From an uncultured Bacteroidales bacterium (GTDB taxonomy: Bacteria > Bacteroidota > Bacteroidia > Bacteroidales > WCHB1-69), in the NCBI GenBank assembly GCA_905233625.1, contig CAJOFJ010000013.1:1-64000 (forward strand): a stretch of 64,000 nt of DNA. The letters are read 5' to 3'. A program made the position numbers and the translations under genes. This document shows, piece after piece, positions 33,630-42,284 of the stretch. The notes under the pieces were generated by a model. It ran no database searches. It worked only from the letters and a program-made list of their open reading frames with translations, and was not told the origin of the DNA. Every line of letters begins with the position of its first letter. Position 1 is the stretch's first letter.

Positions 33630-35171
33630 ATGAAAAAAATCACACTATTATTGTTTGTCATCGCCATATCCACATGCATGATGGCCCAAAGTGTTATCTT
33701 ATCAGAACCCTATTCCAATATCTGGATCAGAAGGGTTGGCATCCAGAACATTCCGTTAGGACAGGACATCAACAATCTGTATTACTTTGTACAAAACCGC
33801 CAGGCAGACCCCATCAAGCCCAAAACCTATACAGACCATTTGTACATTGTTGACAAGAACGAAATGCAAAAGAGCGACATAGAAGTTTCCATTACCAACA
33901 ACAAATACATGCTGATGGATGCACTCTACAATGACAACAACATTGTTGCCTTATACCAAGGCACCAACAACAAAGGGGACAAGGTTTTCTTCAGCATCGC
34001 CAAGATTGACAAAGTGGAAAAGGCTTATAAATTCAGCGAAGAAAACAACAGCGTAAGCACCACTGCCAATTCGCGTTACTGGCCCGAATATAAGACTGCC
34101 AAATCTCCCGAAGGCAATATGTTGGCTGTCCTCACCATGGTCACAGGAAAAAACAGTCAATTGGAGAACCTTTTCGCCGTTGTAATGAACAATCAGGGCG
34201 AATTTGTATGGAGTGGAGCAGTAGTTCCGGATTTTCATGGAAAGACTTTCTCACTTGGCAACCTCCTGGTGGACAATGAAGGCACCATCTATATTCCAGC
34301 ACACACCTGCCAAGTCAGCGGCAACACTGTTTCCAATGTCGAATTCATGATGATCCAAGCCAACAGTGACGGCACCAAAGTATTCACTTCCAGCTGTTCT
34401 TTCGGTGCATTGCAGAACATGACCTCCAAAATCTTGTCCGATAACAACATCGCAGTGGCGGGCTATTACACCAACACGTTCAAGAACACCGCCGCCGAGT
34501 CAAGCGGATTTTTCTTCTACACGTTCGACACGCGTTCCGAATACATCGACGACGTACGACACTTTGACTTCAGCGGAGACTATGTGGAGAAGAAAGCATG
34601 GGCAAGATTTGCCACAGTATTAGGCAATCAGCAATACTCTATCAGTGCCGACAACATCTTTGAACTGGAAAACGGCAGTTTGGTACTGTGCGGAGAGCAC
34701 CGTTTCGTAAAACAAATTTACGACCCCAATATGAACAGCTATACCTATCAATTGCTCACCAAGAACATTCTGGTGTCCACTTTGCAGAGCGACGGCAAGG
34801 CCAATTTCAGCATGATTGAGAAACAACAATCGACTGCATTGTCCTTGTTACCCCAAAACTGGAAACCTGCCAACATCTCCTATTCGGCATTCGCCCATCA
34901 TAACGACATGTATTTCTTGTACAACGAAAATCCCAAAAACATCCCATACCCTGGCAAGGATGAGATATGCGACATACACGGACTGAAATTCAAAAAGAAC
35001 TGGGAGAGTGTGCTGATGAAACTCACCCCTGACCAGGAAATCTCTCAACGTGTATTATACGATTCGAAGCAACTGCTGCGTTCGGTAGAATTCACGGATG
35101 ACGAGTATTTTTATGCCTCTGGCACTGGCACGAAAGAAATATTCCTCACCAAATACAAAATTGAAGAATAA
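33630..35171 (+). CDS. Secreted protein of unknown function, beta-rich
   Basis: A 513-residue exported protein with signal peptide 1 to about 19 (CMMAQ). The body has repeated beta strands with NNNIVALYQG, GEFVWSGAVVPDFHGK, VDNEGTIYIPAH and DNNIAVAGYYTNTF segments. This pattern is like a beta-propeller (about 40-60 residues per blade) that ends in DDEYFYASGTGTKEIFLTKY. No catalytic motif and no C-terminal sorting domain were seen. The protein family is not recognised. It has its own promoter and no evident partner; the next gene is gldF. Confidence 0.8.
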   Translation: MKKITLLLFVIAISTCMMAQSVILSEPYSNIWIRRVGIQNIPLGQDINNLYYFVQNRQADPIKPKTYTDHLYIVDKNEMQKSDIEVSITNNKYMLMDALYNDNNIVALYQGTNNKGDKVFFSIAKIDKVEKAYKFSEENNSVSTTANSRYWPEYKTAKSPEGNMLAVLTMVTGKNSQLENLFAVVMNNQGEFVWSGAVVPDFHGKTFSLGNLLVDNEGTIYIPAHTCQVSGNTVSNVEFMMIQANSDGTKVFTSSCSFGALQNMTSKILSDNNIAVAGYYTNTFKNTAAESSGFFFYTFDTRSEYIDDVRHFDFSGDYVEKKAWARFATVLGNQQYSISADNIFELENGSLVLCGEHRFVKQIYDPNMNSYTYQLLTKNILVSTLQSDGKANFSMIEKQQSTALSLLPQNWKPANISYSAFAHHNDMYFLYNENPKNIPYPGKDEICDIHGLKFKKNWESVLMKLTPDQEISQRVLYDSKQLLRSVEFTDDEYFYASGTGTKEIFLTKYKIEE

Positions 35172-35292
35172 AACGACAATCAGCCAAGTAAGCGACAATT
35201 TCGTCTTTGCCGGATTTTTCACATTCGCATATTAATCCATTCGCCAAATTGTTCAATAACGAATTTGCTCACTTGCTAATTGAAATTTTCCG

Positions 35293-35300
35293 TATCTTTG
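35293..35300 (+). promoter_or_regulatory. -7 promoter element of gldFG
   Basis: TATCTTTG fits TAnnTTTG, with TTG at 35273-35275 as possible -33 element. It is 18 bases before the ATG at 35319, giving a short leader, and excludes the longer frame that starts at 35280. Confidence 0.6.
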
Positions 35301-35318
35301 CAGGTTAATTCTTACAAT

Positions 35319-36050
35319 ATGTACAGTCTGTATCTTAAAGAAATAAAATCCTTTCTAAGCTCGGTGCTGGGATACATTTTCATCGCCGTATTCCTCATTG
35401 TGGCAGGGCTTTTCCTGTGGGTGTTCCCCAATATCAACAATGTAATTTTCGCCGGATTGTCCGATATTCAAGGGCTCTTCAATGTGGCGGACCTTCTTTT
35501 TATCTTCCTGGTACCTGCCATCACCATGCGCTCGTTCGCCGAGGAGAAAAAAAGCGGCACACTGGAGTTGTTGTTCACCAAACCCCTTACCGATAACCAA
35601 ATTATCGGAGCAAAGTTTTTGGCCTGCCTTACCTTGCTGGTTATCACGCTGATACCGACATTGGTTTACGTTATCACAGTATATCTCATTGGCAATCCCG
35701 TGGGCAATATTGACATGGGCAGCACCTGGGGTTCCTACCTCGGACTGATTCTATTAGGCTCCACATATATTGCCATCGGACTATTCTCCTCCTCGCTTAC
35801 CAACAACCAGATTGTAGCCTTCATCATTGCGGCCCTGCTTTGCTTCATCATGTTCTTCGCATTCGACTTCATATATTCCTTCTCTGCCCTTGGCAATTTC
35901 GGCTATTACATTAAAACCTTAGGTATCTCCGAGCACTATTCCGCTATCAGCAGGGGCGTTATCGACAGCCGAGATCTGATATACTTCTTCAGTGTCATTT
36001 TCCTTTTCTTATTCGGCACCAAAATCGTATTGTTAAACAGAAAATGGTAA
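35319..36050 (+). CDS. gldF: GldF, ABC transporter permease
   Basis: A 243-residue inner-membrane permease with about six transmembrane segments. The opening MYSLYLKEIKSFLSSVLGYIF, FLVPAITMRSFAEEKKSGTLELLFTKPL read in parts, and the RKW terminus are typical of GldF. In gliding flavobacteria it forms an ABC transporter with GldA and GldG; in non-gliding Bacteroidota its role is unclear. The following gldG gene begins 13 bases after the stop. The ATPase GldA is not encoded here. The ATG at 35319 gives the family N-terminus. Confidence 0.9.
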   Translation: MYSLYLKEIKSFLSSVLGYIFIAVFLIVAGLFLWVFPNINNVIFAGLSDIQGLFNVADLLFIFLVPAITMRSFAEEKKSGTLELLFTKPLTDNQIIGAKFLACLTLLVITLIPTLVYVITVYLIGNPVGNIDMGSTWGSYLGLILLGSTYIAIGLFSSSLTNNQIVAFIIAALLCFIMFFAFDFIYSFSALGNFGYYIKTLGISEHYSAISRGVIDSRDLIYFFSVIFLFLFGTKIVLLNRKW

Positions 36051-36063
36051 ATCTTCTATAGTC

Positions 36064-37821
36064 ATGAAAGAAAAAAACAACAACAGCCAACGTTTCAAGA
36101 AGAATGCCATCACTGGATTGATTGTCAGCCTGATCATTTTGATCGCAGTCAATATTCTCTCCTCTTTTTTCTTTTTCAGAATTGATTTGACCAAGGATAA
36201 AAGACATTCCCTTTCACCCACCACGATTCAGATGCTGAAAAACCTGGACGACAAGGTTTATATCCGTGTTTTCTTAGAAGGGGACAACCTTCCTGCTGAC
36301 TATCAATTATTCAGAGAGAAAACGAGAGATATGCTTCAAGAGTTCAGAAGCTACTCCAAAAATGTACATGTTGAATTTATCGACCCTGTGAAGGACAAAA
36401 CGCCGGAGGAAGTGAACACAATTTTCGGCGAGTTTGCCCAGAAAGGGCTGAAACCCATTCCCATCAGCCGTGAGGATGCCAGTGGGTTTTCCACCCACTA
36501 CATTGTGCCTGGCAGCATGATTTCCTATCACAATCAGGAGTATCCCGCCACGCTGATTGTGGCTGACCCCAGCGGTAACGACTGGCTCGAATACTCCATT
36601 CAGGAGCTGGAATACAACCTTGTTTCCTCCATGCGCAAACTCATGACCGAAGGCAAACCCAAGGTGGCATTTCTGGATGGACACGGCGAGATGGACTTCT
36701 ACTCCACCTCGTGGATGGCCTGGCAACTGCAACGTTTTTACAATGTGGAACGTGTACGCATCAACGGCAGAGTAAATGCATTGAATGACATTGCCATAGA
36801 AGATTCCGTCAGCCAGACACTTACCATTCGCGGCAACAAATACGATGTGCTGATTGTGGCCCAGCCAACGCAACCCTTCCCCGATGCCGACAAGTATGTC
36901 ATCGACCAATTCCTGATGCGAGGCGGCAAGATTCTTTGGCTGATTGACGCCACCGATGCCTCAGCCGACAGTCTGCAGGACCGTCCCGAATTCTTCGCCA
37001 CGCCCAGGAATCTACGACTCAACGACCTGTTTTTCAGCTATGGTGTACGCCTGAATCCCAACCTGATTCAGGACCTCAGTTGCCAGCAAATACCCATAGG
37101 AGTGGGTCAGATTGGCAACCAACAACAGTATAAATTCATGAACTTCCCCTACTGCCTCAAGGTGGTCAACTTCACTGACCATCCTATTGTACGCAATATT
37201 AAGGAAATAAAATCTGATTTCACAGGTACCATTGATTTTGTGGGCAAAGACAACGAACTGAAAAAGACCCCCCTGCTGCTGACTTCCGAGCGAACCAAAA
37301 TTGTACCCGCGCCAGCCATTGTCACTGTTAATGTAGGTTTGGCCACACCCAATTTGCAGGAATATGCCTTCAAGTATCTGCCCATCGCCGCCATAGTGGA
37401 AGGCACGTTCGAGTCCGCCTTCAACGGCATCCTGCCCATTGAGTTCGACACCATGAAAGAGCTGGGATTCTTACAGAAGAGTGAACCCACACGCCAGATT
37501 TTTGTAGCCGACGGCGACATTATCCGCAACTTCATCGAACGCCAGCACAACCAGCCCTATCCCACTGGCTACGATATTTATACCGGTGTAATGTACGACA
37601 ACACCGACTTCCTGCTGAACTGTATCAACTACCTATGCGACGATGATGACCTGCTGCAAATCCGCTCCAAGAACTTCAAAATCGGTTCTTTGGATCCCGT
37701 CAAAATCAGAAACCACAAGAATCTGTATTCAGTATTGAATATTGTGATTCCACTGGCGTTAATTCTGATTATGGGAATTATCCTGATTATTATCCGAAAG
37801 CTTAAATACAGCAGAAAATAA
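36064..37821 (+). CDS. gldG: GldG, ABC transporter accessory protein
   Basis: A 585-residue membrane protein. It has one N-terminal membrane segment (about 13-36), a large periplasmic GldG/IFT52-like domain starting with LTKDKRHSLSPTTIQMLKNL, SMRKLMTEGKPKVAFLDGHGE, YDVLIVAQPTQPFPDADKYVIDQFLMRGGKILWLIDA read in parts, and a C-terminal membrane anchor (about 558-580). It works with GldF. It is followed four to six bases later by the P-loop gene at 37828 in the same direction. Confidence 0.93.
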   Translation: MKEKNNNSQRFKKNAITGLIVSLIILIAVNILSSFFFFRIDLTKDKRHSLSPTTIQMLKNLDDKVYIRVFLEGDNLPADYQLFREKTRDMLQEFRSYSKNVHVEFIDPVKDKTPEEVNTIFGEFAQKGLKPIPISREDASGFSTHYIVPGSMISYHNQEYPATLIVADPSGNDWLEYSIQELEYNLVSSMRKLMTEGKPKVAFLDGHGEMDFYSTSWMAWQLQRFYNVERVRINGRVNALNDIAIEDSVSQTLTIRGNKYDVLIVAQPTQPFPDADKYVIDQFLMRGGKILWLIDATDASADSLQDRPEFFATPRNLRLNDLFFSYGVRLNPNLIQDLSCQQIPIGVGQIGNQQQYKFMNFPYCLKVVNFTDHPIVRNIKEIKSDFTGTIDFVGKDNELKKTPLLLTSERTKIVPAPAIVTVNVGLATPNLQEYAFKYLPIAAIVEGTFESAFNGILPIEFDTMKELGFLQKSEPTRQIFVADGDIIRNFIERQHNQPYPTGYDIYTGVMYDNTDFLLNCINYLCDDDDLLQIRSKNFKIGSLDPVKIRNHKNLYSVLNIVIPLALILIMGIILIIIRKLKYSRK

Positions 37822-37827
37822 AACACT

Positions 37828-38838
37828 GTGTCAAAGCTCATTGAACAAATCCTGCAACACAAAAGCGTTTCGTTTGTCGGCATGGAGAAAAACACCGGCA
37901 AGACGGAAAGTCTCAATTATGTGTTGCGCGAGCTGTATCAGACGGACAAGAAAATCGCCATCACCTCTATCGGTATCGACGGCGAGAGTGTGGACCAGGT
38001 GACTGAAACGCCTAAGCCGGAGATTGAGTTAGCCAAAGGTACCATTTTCATCACTTCTGAAAAACACTACAAGGAAAAACGCCCCACTTCCGACATTCTG
38101 GACATTTCCAACTTCAGCACGTCATTAGGCAGATTAGTCACCGCCAAGGCATTGCAACGAGGGAAGGCTATCATTTCGGGGCCCAGCTCCACTGGGCGCC
38201 TCAAACAAGTGCTGGCCGAGATGCCTCGCTATGGCGTGGACATTACCTTGGTGGACGGCGCGCTGTCCCGCAAAAGTTTTGGTGCCCCCACCATCACTGA
38301 GAGCCTCATTTTGAGCACTGGAGCCGCCTTGTCGCCCCACCTGCCGGAACTGATTCGCAAAACCCAATTCACCTGCCGTCTCATCCATTTGCCAGCCTTC
38401 ACAGCCACCAACACCGACTGTCTCGCCGATGTCAACTCAGGTTTATGGGCACAGGACACTGAAGGCCAGTGGCATGATTTGGAGATCCCCTCCACTCTGC
38501 TGCTGGACAAGTACAAAGACCGCTTGTTCAAATACGGCAACTGCTTTTACATCGGAGGCATCGTCACCGACAAAATCTTCGACTATCTAAGGATGCAGCC
38601 AAACATCAGCAAAACCGTTGTCATTGTGAAGGATTTCACCAAAATCTTCGCCGTTCCCGAGTCGGTCAATGCTTTCCTGAAGAAAGGCGGACAATTGTTT
38701 GTGTTGTATGCGGCGAAACTGTTAGCGGTGTGTGTCAACCCCATCTCCCCCACTGGCTACAACATCAACTCCGCCCTCCTCCGTGAAAAAATGTCTGAGG
38801 CGTTGCAGTTGCCAGTGTATGATGTGAAACAGATTTAG
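37828..38838 (+). CDS. P-loop protein, possibly KamB-like aminomutase reactivase subunit
   Basis: A 336-residue cytoplasmic protein beginning with a GTG just after gldG. The N-terminal P-loop reads FVGMEKNTGKTES (K about 25). Further features are SGPSSTGRLKQVLAEM and VDGALSRKSFGAPTITESLILSTGAALS read in parts. From memory this pattern resembles a nucleotide-binding protein encoded with lysine 5,6- or ornithine aminomutases (KamB-type reactivase subunit), which fits the lysine genes at 14.7-20 kb, but a database search would be needed. The 6-base spacing suggests co-transcription with gldFG. No aminomutase gene is in the window. Confidence 0.6.
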   Translation: MSKLIEQILQHKSVSFVGMEKNTGKTESLNYVLRELYQTDKKIAITSIGIDGESVDQVTETPKPEIELAKGTIFITSEKHYKEKRPTSDILDISNFSTSLGRLVTAKALQRGKAIISGPSSTGRLKQVLAEMPRYGVDITLVDGALSRKSFGAPTITESLILSTGAALSPHLPELIRKTQFTCRLIHLPAFTATNTDCLADVNSGLWAQDTEGQWHDLEIPSTLLLDKYKDRLFKYGNCFYIGGIVTDKIFDYLRMQPNISKTVVIVKDFTKIFAVPESVNAFLKKGGQLFVLYAAKLLAVCVNPISPTGYNINSALLREKMSEALQLPVYDVKQI

Positions 38839-38977
38839 GGGTTAGGTTATAGATATATGGCAGAGGAACTTTTCTAATTTCATTTCTCATTTACGCTCCC
38901 TTCAGTGCGACAGCATTGACAAGTAATATCGTTGTTCTTGTAGGACAATACATAAGCAAGAATAATTCGGGGGAATA

Positions 38978-39056
38978 ATATCCCGTAAGGGATTTAACAT
39001 CAATAGAACACACGATATCATTATACATATCATATCCCGTTAGGGATTTAATATGT
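38978..39056. repeat. Palindromic ATATCCC(G)nnGGGAT repeats
   Basis: Two units, AATATCCCGTAAGGGATTTA (38978 onwards) and CATATCCCGTTAGGGATTTA (39031 onwards), are imperfect palindromes. They are related to units at 24359-24381 and 25690-25715. They fill the 258-base gap between the P-loop gene and rfbA; nothing else is seen there. Confidence 0.7.
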
Positions 39057-39096
39057 ACATTAAAACCTTTTGTGGTGGTATAAAATGGGAATTCCC

Positions 39097-39957
39097 TTAT
39101 TTAATCAACCCTAACAGGTAATTGCCATACCCGCTCTTCAACAGCGGCTGGGCGATTTCTTCCAATTTGGCGGCATCGATAAAGCCTTGACGGTAAGCGA
39201 CTTCCTCAATGCAACCCACTTTCAAACCTTGACGGTCTTCCACCACCTGCACAAACTGGGTGGCATCGATCAACGACTTGAAGGTACCTGTGTCAAGCCA
39301 AGCCGTTCCACGGTCCATCTTGCAAACTTTCAGCTTGCCAGCTTCCAGATAATATTTGTTGACATCGGTAATTTCGTATTCTCCACGGGCACTGGGTTTG
39401 ATGTTCTTGGCCACTTCAACCACCGTATTATCATAGAAATACAAGCCTGGCACCGCATAATTTGATTTCGGCTGTTTCGGTTTTTCTTCAATAGAAACGG
39501 CAATCATATCCTCGTTGAACTCCACCACACCATAGCGTTCAGGGTCGGAAACATGGTAAGCGAAAATGACACCGCCATCGGGGTCGTTGTTTTCGGCCAA
39601 ATGCTTTTCAAAACCACCGCCATAAAAGATATTGTCACCCAAAACCAAAGCGGCTTTGTCCTTGCCGATGAAATCAGCGCCTAAAACAAACGCCTGAGCC
39701 AGTCCGTTAGGCACATGTTGCACTACATACTGGAAGTTGCAGCCCAAACGGGAGCCGTCACCCAAAAGACGCTCGAAATGCGGCAGGTCATGCGGAGTGG
39801 AGATAATCAGAATATCCCGAATACCCGCCTGCATCAAGGTGGACAGCGGATAATAAATCATCGGTTTGTCATAAATCGGCATCAACTGCTTGCTCATAGC
39901 AAGCGTGATGGGGTGTAATCTGGTGCCGGAGCCTCCGGCGAGGATGATACCTTTCAT
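39097..39957 (-). CDS. rfbA: Glucose-1-phosphate thymidylyltransferase
   Basis: A 286-residue nucleotidyltransferase that makes dTDP-glucose, the first step of dTDP-L-rhamnose synthesis. The signature [34 protein letters not shown] is visible in parts, together with [21 protein letters not shown]-like [22 protein letters not shown] and RQGFID. The start at 39957 is the family N-terminus; the frame extending to 40035 crosses a short repeat. rfbBCD are not adjacent, so it is a stand-alone copy or has moved away from them. Confidence 0.95.
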   Translation of the reverse strand: MKGIILAGGSGTRLHPITLAMSKQLMPIYDKPMIYYPLSTLMQAGIRDILIISTPHDLPHFERLLGDGSRLGCNFQYVVQHVPNGLAQAFVLGADFIGKDKAALVLGDNIFYGGGFEKHLAENNDPDGGVIFAYHVSDPERYGVVEFNEDMIAVSIEEKPKQPKSNYAVPGLYFYDNTVVEVAKNIKPSARGEYEITDVNKYYLEAGKLKVCKMDRGTAWLDTGTFKSLIDATQFVQVVEDRQGLKVGCIEEVAYRQGFIDAAKLEEIAQPLLKSGYGNYLLGLIK

Positions 39958-39989
39958 AAGTATATAATTTTTGTTTTGTTTCTTTTTAC

Positions 39990-40032
39990 TACCCCGACCT
40001 TCGGGCACCCCTTCTAAAAGAAGGGGAATTTT
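39990..40032. repeat. Short double-hairpin repeat (MITE derivative)
   Basis: TACCCCGACCTTCGGGCACC, then CCCCTTCT-AA-AAGAAGGGG and AATTTT. It is nearly identical to 16101-16140. On the minus strand it lies between the SufT-like gene and rfbA, and the stem could end the SufT-like transcript. Confidence 0.8.
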
Positions 40033-40058
40033 CAACTGTCAATTTTCAACTGTCAACT

Positions 40059-40364
40059 TTAGAAGTCTAATCCCATCTCCACCTTGGCGGCATCGCTCAT
40101 CATCTCAAAATCCCAGGGTGGATCAAAGGTCAGGCGCAAGGAAACGCCCTTCACACCCTCTATCTCCGACACCTTCTTCTTCACCTCCACGGGCAGTGAC
40201 TCGGCCACCGGACAATTGGGAGCAGTAAGGGTCATCAGGATATTCACAATATTATCTTCCTGAATTTCAATCTTATATATAAATCCCAAATCCCAAATGT
40301 TCACCGGAATCTCCGGATCGTAAATGGTGGATAGCACTTCTATAATTTGTTCTCTCGTTGGCAT
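40059..40364 (-). CDS. SufT/MIP18-family (DUF59) Fe-S assembly protein
   Basis: A 101-residue DUF59 protein. Visible motifs are IYDPEIPVNIWDLGFIYKI, LTAPNCPVAESLPVEV (the TxPxCP motif with the conserved Cys) and the terminal LTFDPPWDFEMMSDAAK. Such proteins help to assemble or transfer iron-sulfur clusters in the cytoplasm, often in suf operons. Here it stands alone. A -7 element lies 20 bases upstream of the start. rfbA follows in the same direction after a hairpin repeat. Confidence 0.9.
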   Translation of the reverse strand: MPTREQIIEVLSTIYDPEIPVNIWDLGFIYKIEIQEDNIVNILMTLTAPNCPVAESLPVEVKKKVSEIEGVKGVSLRLTFDPPWDFEMMSDAAKVEMGLDF

Positions 40365-40383
40365 ATCTTCACGAAATAAAATG

Positions 40384-40391
40384 CAAAGATA
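40384..40391 (-). promoter_or_regulatory. -7 promoter element of DUF59 gene
   Basis: Minus-strand TATCTTTG fits TAnnTTTG and lies 20 bases before the start at 40364. Confidence 0.6.
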
Positions 40392-40401
40392 GTAAAATTT
40401 T

Positions 40402-40515
40402 TAATGTGCTGATGAGACAATGTGCTAATGTGCCAATGAATTAGCAAATTAGTTAATTAGCAAATTAGCAATTGGATGATTTAAAGTGCTAATTAGCTCA
40501 TGTGCTAATGAGACA
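40402..40515. repeat. GTGCTAATGTGCCAATG-type degenerate repeats
   Basis: Copies of ATGTGCTAATG, ATGTGCCAATGA and TTAGCAAATTAG follow one another. The same phrases are at 47068-47107. They fill the divergent gap between the DUF59 and the peptide-binding protein genes. Nothing else is seen there apart from promoters. Confidence 0.75.
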
Positions 40516-40529
40516 ATTGAAATTTTCTG

Positions 40530-40537
40530 TATTTTTG
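40530..40537 (+). promoter_or_regulatory. -7 promoter element of SBP gene
   Basis: TATTTTTG matches TAnnTTTG and lies 23 bases before the ATG at 40561. Confidence 0.55.
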
Positions 40538-40560
40538 CTTTTTCATATTAAAACAAAAAA

Positions 40561-42198
40561 ATGAAGAAAATCATTTTATTCCTAATTGCCGTTATGCTGC
40601 TATCTGTCAGCTGCCGGCAGGCGTACGACAACAGCGACAAGATGATTTTCCGCTATAACGAGTCGTCGGGAATCAACAGTCTCGACCCAGCTTTTTCCGC
40701 TGGACAATCCATCATCTGGCCCTGCAACCTGCTATACAATGGACTTGTGAACCTCGACACACAGATGCGCATTGTACCCTGTATTGCCAAATCATGGACC
40801 ATTTCGTCTGATGGCACCGTCTATACCTTCACCCTGCGCGACGATGTGTATTTCCACCAGACAGATTTTTTCCCGCAAAAACGCAAAGTCACTGCCGAGG
40901 ACTTTGTATACAGTCTCGGCCGCATCGTTGATGGCAGCGTAGCTTCGCCCGGGGCATGGATTTTCCAGAAGGTGAAACGAGACAACGATGGCAAACCTTC
41001 CTTCAAAGCGCTCAATGACAACACTTTCCAGATTACACTTTCAGAAGAATTTCCGCCATTTTTGGGCATCTTAGCCATGAAATACTGTTCGGTAGTACCC
41101 CGCGAGGTGGTGGAGAAATACGGCAAGGATTTCCGTACTCATCCCGTCGGTACCGGCCCGTTCAAATTCCAGATTTGGGAGGAAGGCGTAAAGTTGGTGC
41201 TCCGCAAGAATCCCGACTATTTCGAAACCGACGAAGAAGGCAAGCGCCTACCCTATTTGGACGCTGTGGCTATCACTTTTATCGTGGACAAGCAGTCGGT
41301 ATTTATGGAATTCATGAAAGGCTCGCTGGATTTCATGTCGGGCATTGACGCCTGCTACAAGGATGCTTTGCTGACCAAGACTGGTGAGTTGAATCCCGAC
41401 TATGCCGACCGTGTCCAATTATTGACAGGTCCCTACCTCAACACCGAATACTTGGGTTTCATGTTGAAAGACGACAGCCAAGACAATCCCCTGTTGAAAA
41501 AAGAGGTGCGACAGGCCATCAACTATGGCTTTGACCGCGAGAAGATGATGCGATACCTGCGCAACAACACAGGCTATCCCGGCACCAGCGGTTTTGTGCC
41601 GATGGGCTTGTCCTCATTCGACACCTCCAAGGTGAAAGGCTACAACTACAACCCCGCCAAAGCGTTGGAATTGCTGGCTAAAGCCGGCTATCCTAACGGC
41701 AAGGGACTTCGGCCCATTCCGCTTTCCGTATCAGCCAACTATCTCGACATCAGCCAATATATCCAACATGAACTGGAGCAAATCGGCATTCCCATCACAC
41801 TTGATGTACAGCAAGCCGCTCAGCAGCGACAGATGATGCGCAACTACCAGTTGCCCTTCTTCCGCGGCTCCTGGATTTGCGACTACCCCGATCCCGAGAA
41901 CTACCTCTCCCTGTTCTACTCCAAAAATCTCCAGCCCAATGGTTCCAATTACACCCACTATGTCAACCCCAATTATGACAAACTCTTCGAGAAATCCCAA
42001 CGCTGTTTTAACGACTCGTTGCGCAACCTCTACTACACCCAACTTGATGCCATGCTGATGGAAGACGCCCCCGTGGTGGTGCTGTACTACGACAAAGTGC
42101 TGCGCTTCACCGGCATCAACGTGGAGGGTCTGGGCACGAACCCTATCAATATGCTGGACCTGAGACGGGTGAAAATAAAGTTGAAAACTGAAAACTGA
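40561..42198 (+). CDS. Family 5 (oligopeptide-type) ABC transporter substrate-binding lipoprotein
   Basis: A 545-residue lipoprotein: the lipobox ends at the Cys of LLSVSCRQ (about residue 19). The SBP_bac_5 fold is seen in NSLDPAFSAGQSIIWPCNLLYNGLV, IAKSWTISSDGTVYTFTLRDDVYFHQ read in parts, KVTAEDFVYSLGRI, HPVGTGPFKFQIWEEG and LKKEVRQAINYGFDREKMM. It should bind peptides or nickel-like ligands on the outer face of the inner membrane. No permease or ATPase genes are adjacent, as is common for this family in Bacteroidota. Confidence 0.92.
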   Translation: MKKIILFLIAVMLLSVSCRQAYDNSDKMIFRYNESSGINSLDPAFSAGQSIIWPCNLLYNGLVNLDTQMRIVPCIAKSWTISSDGTVYTFTLRDDVYFHQTDFFPQKRKVTAEDFVYSLGRIVDGSVASPGAWIFQKVKRDNDGKPSFKALNDNTFQITLSEEFPPFLGILAMKYCSVVPREVVEKYGKDFRTHPVGTGPFKFQIWEEGVKLVLRKNPDYFETDEEGKRLPYLDAVAITFIVDKQSVFMEFMKGSLDFMSGIDACYKDALLTKTGELNPDYADRVQLLTGPYLNTEYLGFMLKDDSQDNPLLKKEVRQAINYGFDREKMMRYLRNNTGYPGTSGFVPMGLSSFDTSKVKGYNYNPAKALELLAKAGYPNGKGLRPIPLSVSANYLDISQYIQHELEQIGIPITLDVQQAAQQRQMMRNYQLPFFRGSWICDYPDPENYLSLFYSKNLQPNGSNYTHYVNPNYDKLFEKSQRCFNDSLRNLYYTQLDAMLMEDAPVVVLYYDKVLRFTGINVEGLGTNPINMLDLRRVKIKLKTEN

Positions 42199-42284
42199 GA
42201 ACTGAAAGTTATAAATTCAAAATCCAAAATTCAGAATTCAAAACTACTAACACCTAAAACATATAACCTACAACCTAAACAACT

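Noticed and set aside
39958..40035. Extended N-terminus for RfbA
   Set aside because: The additional residues come from the short hairpin repeat, while MKGIILAGG at 39957 is the conserved start.
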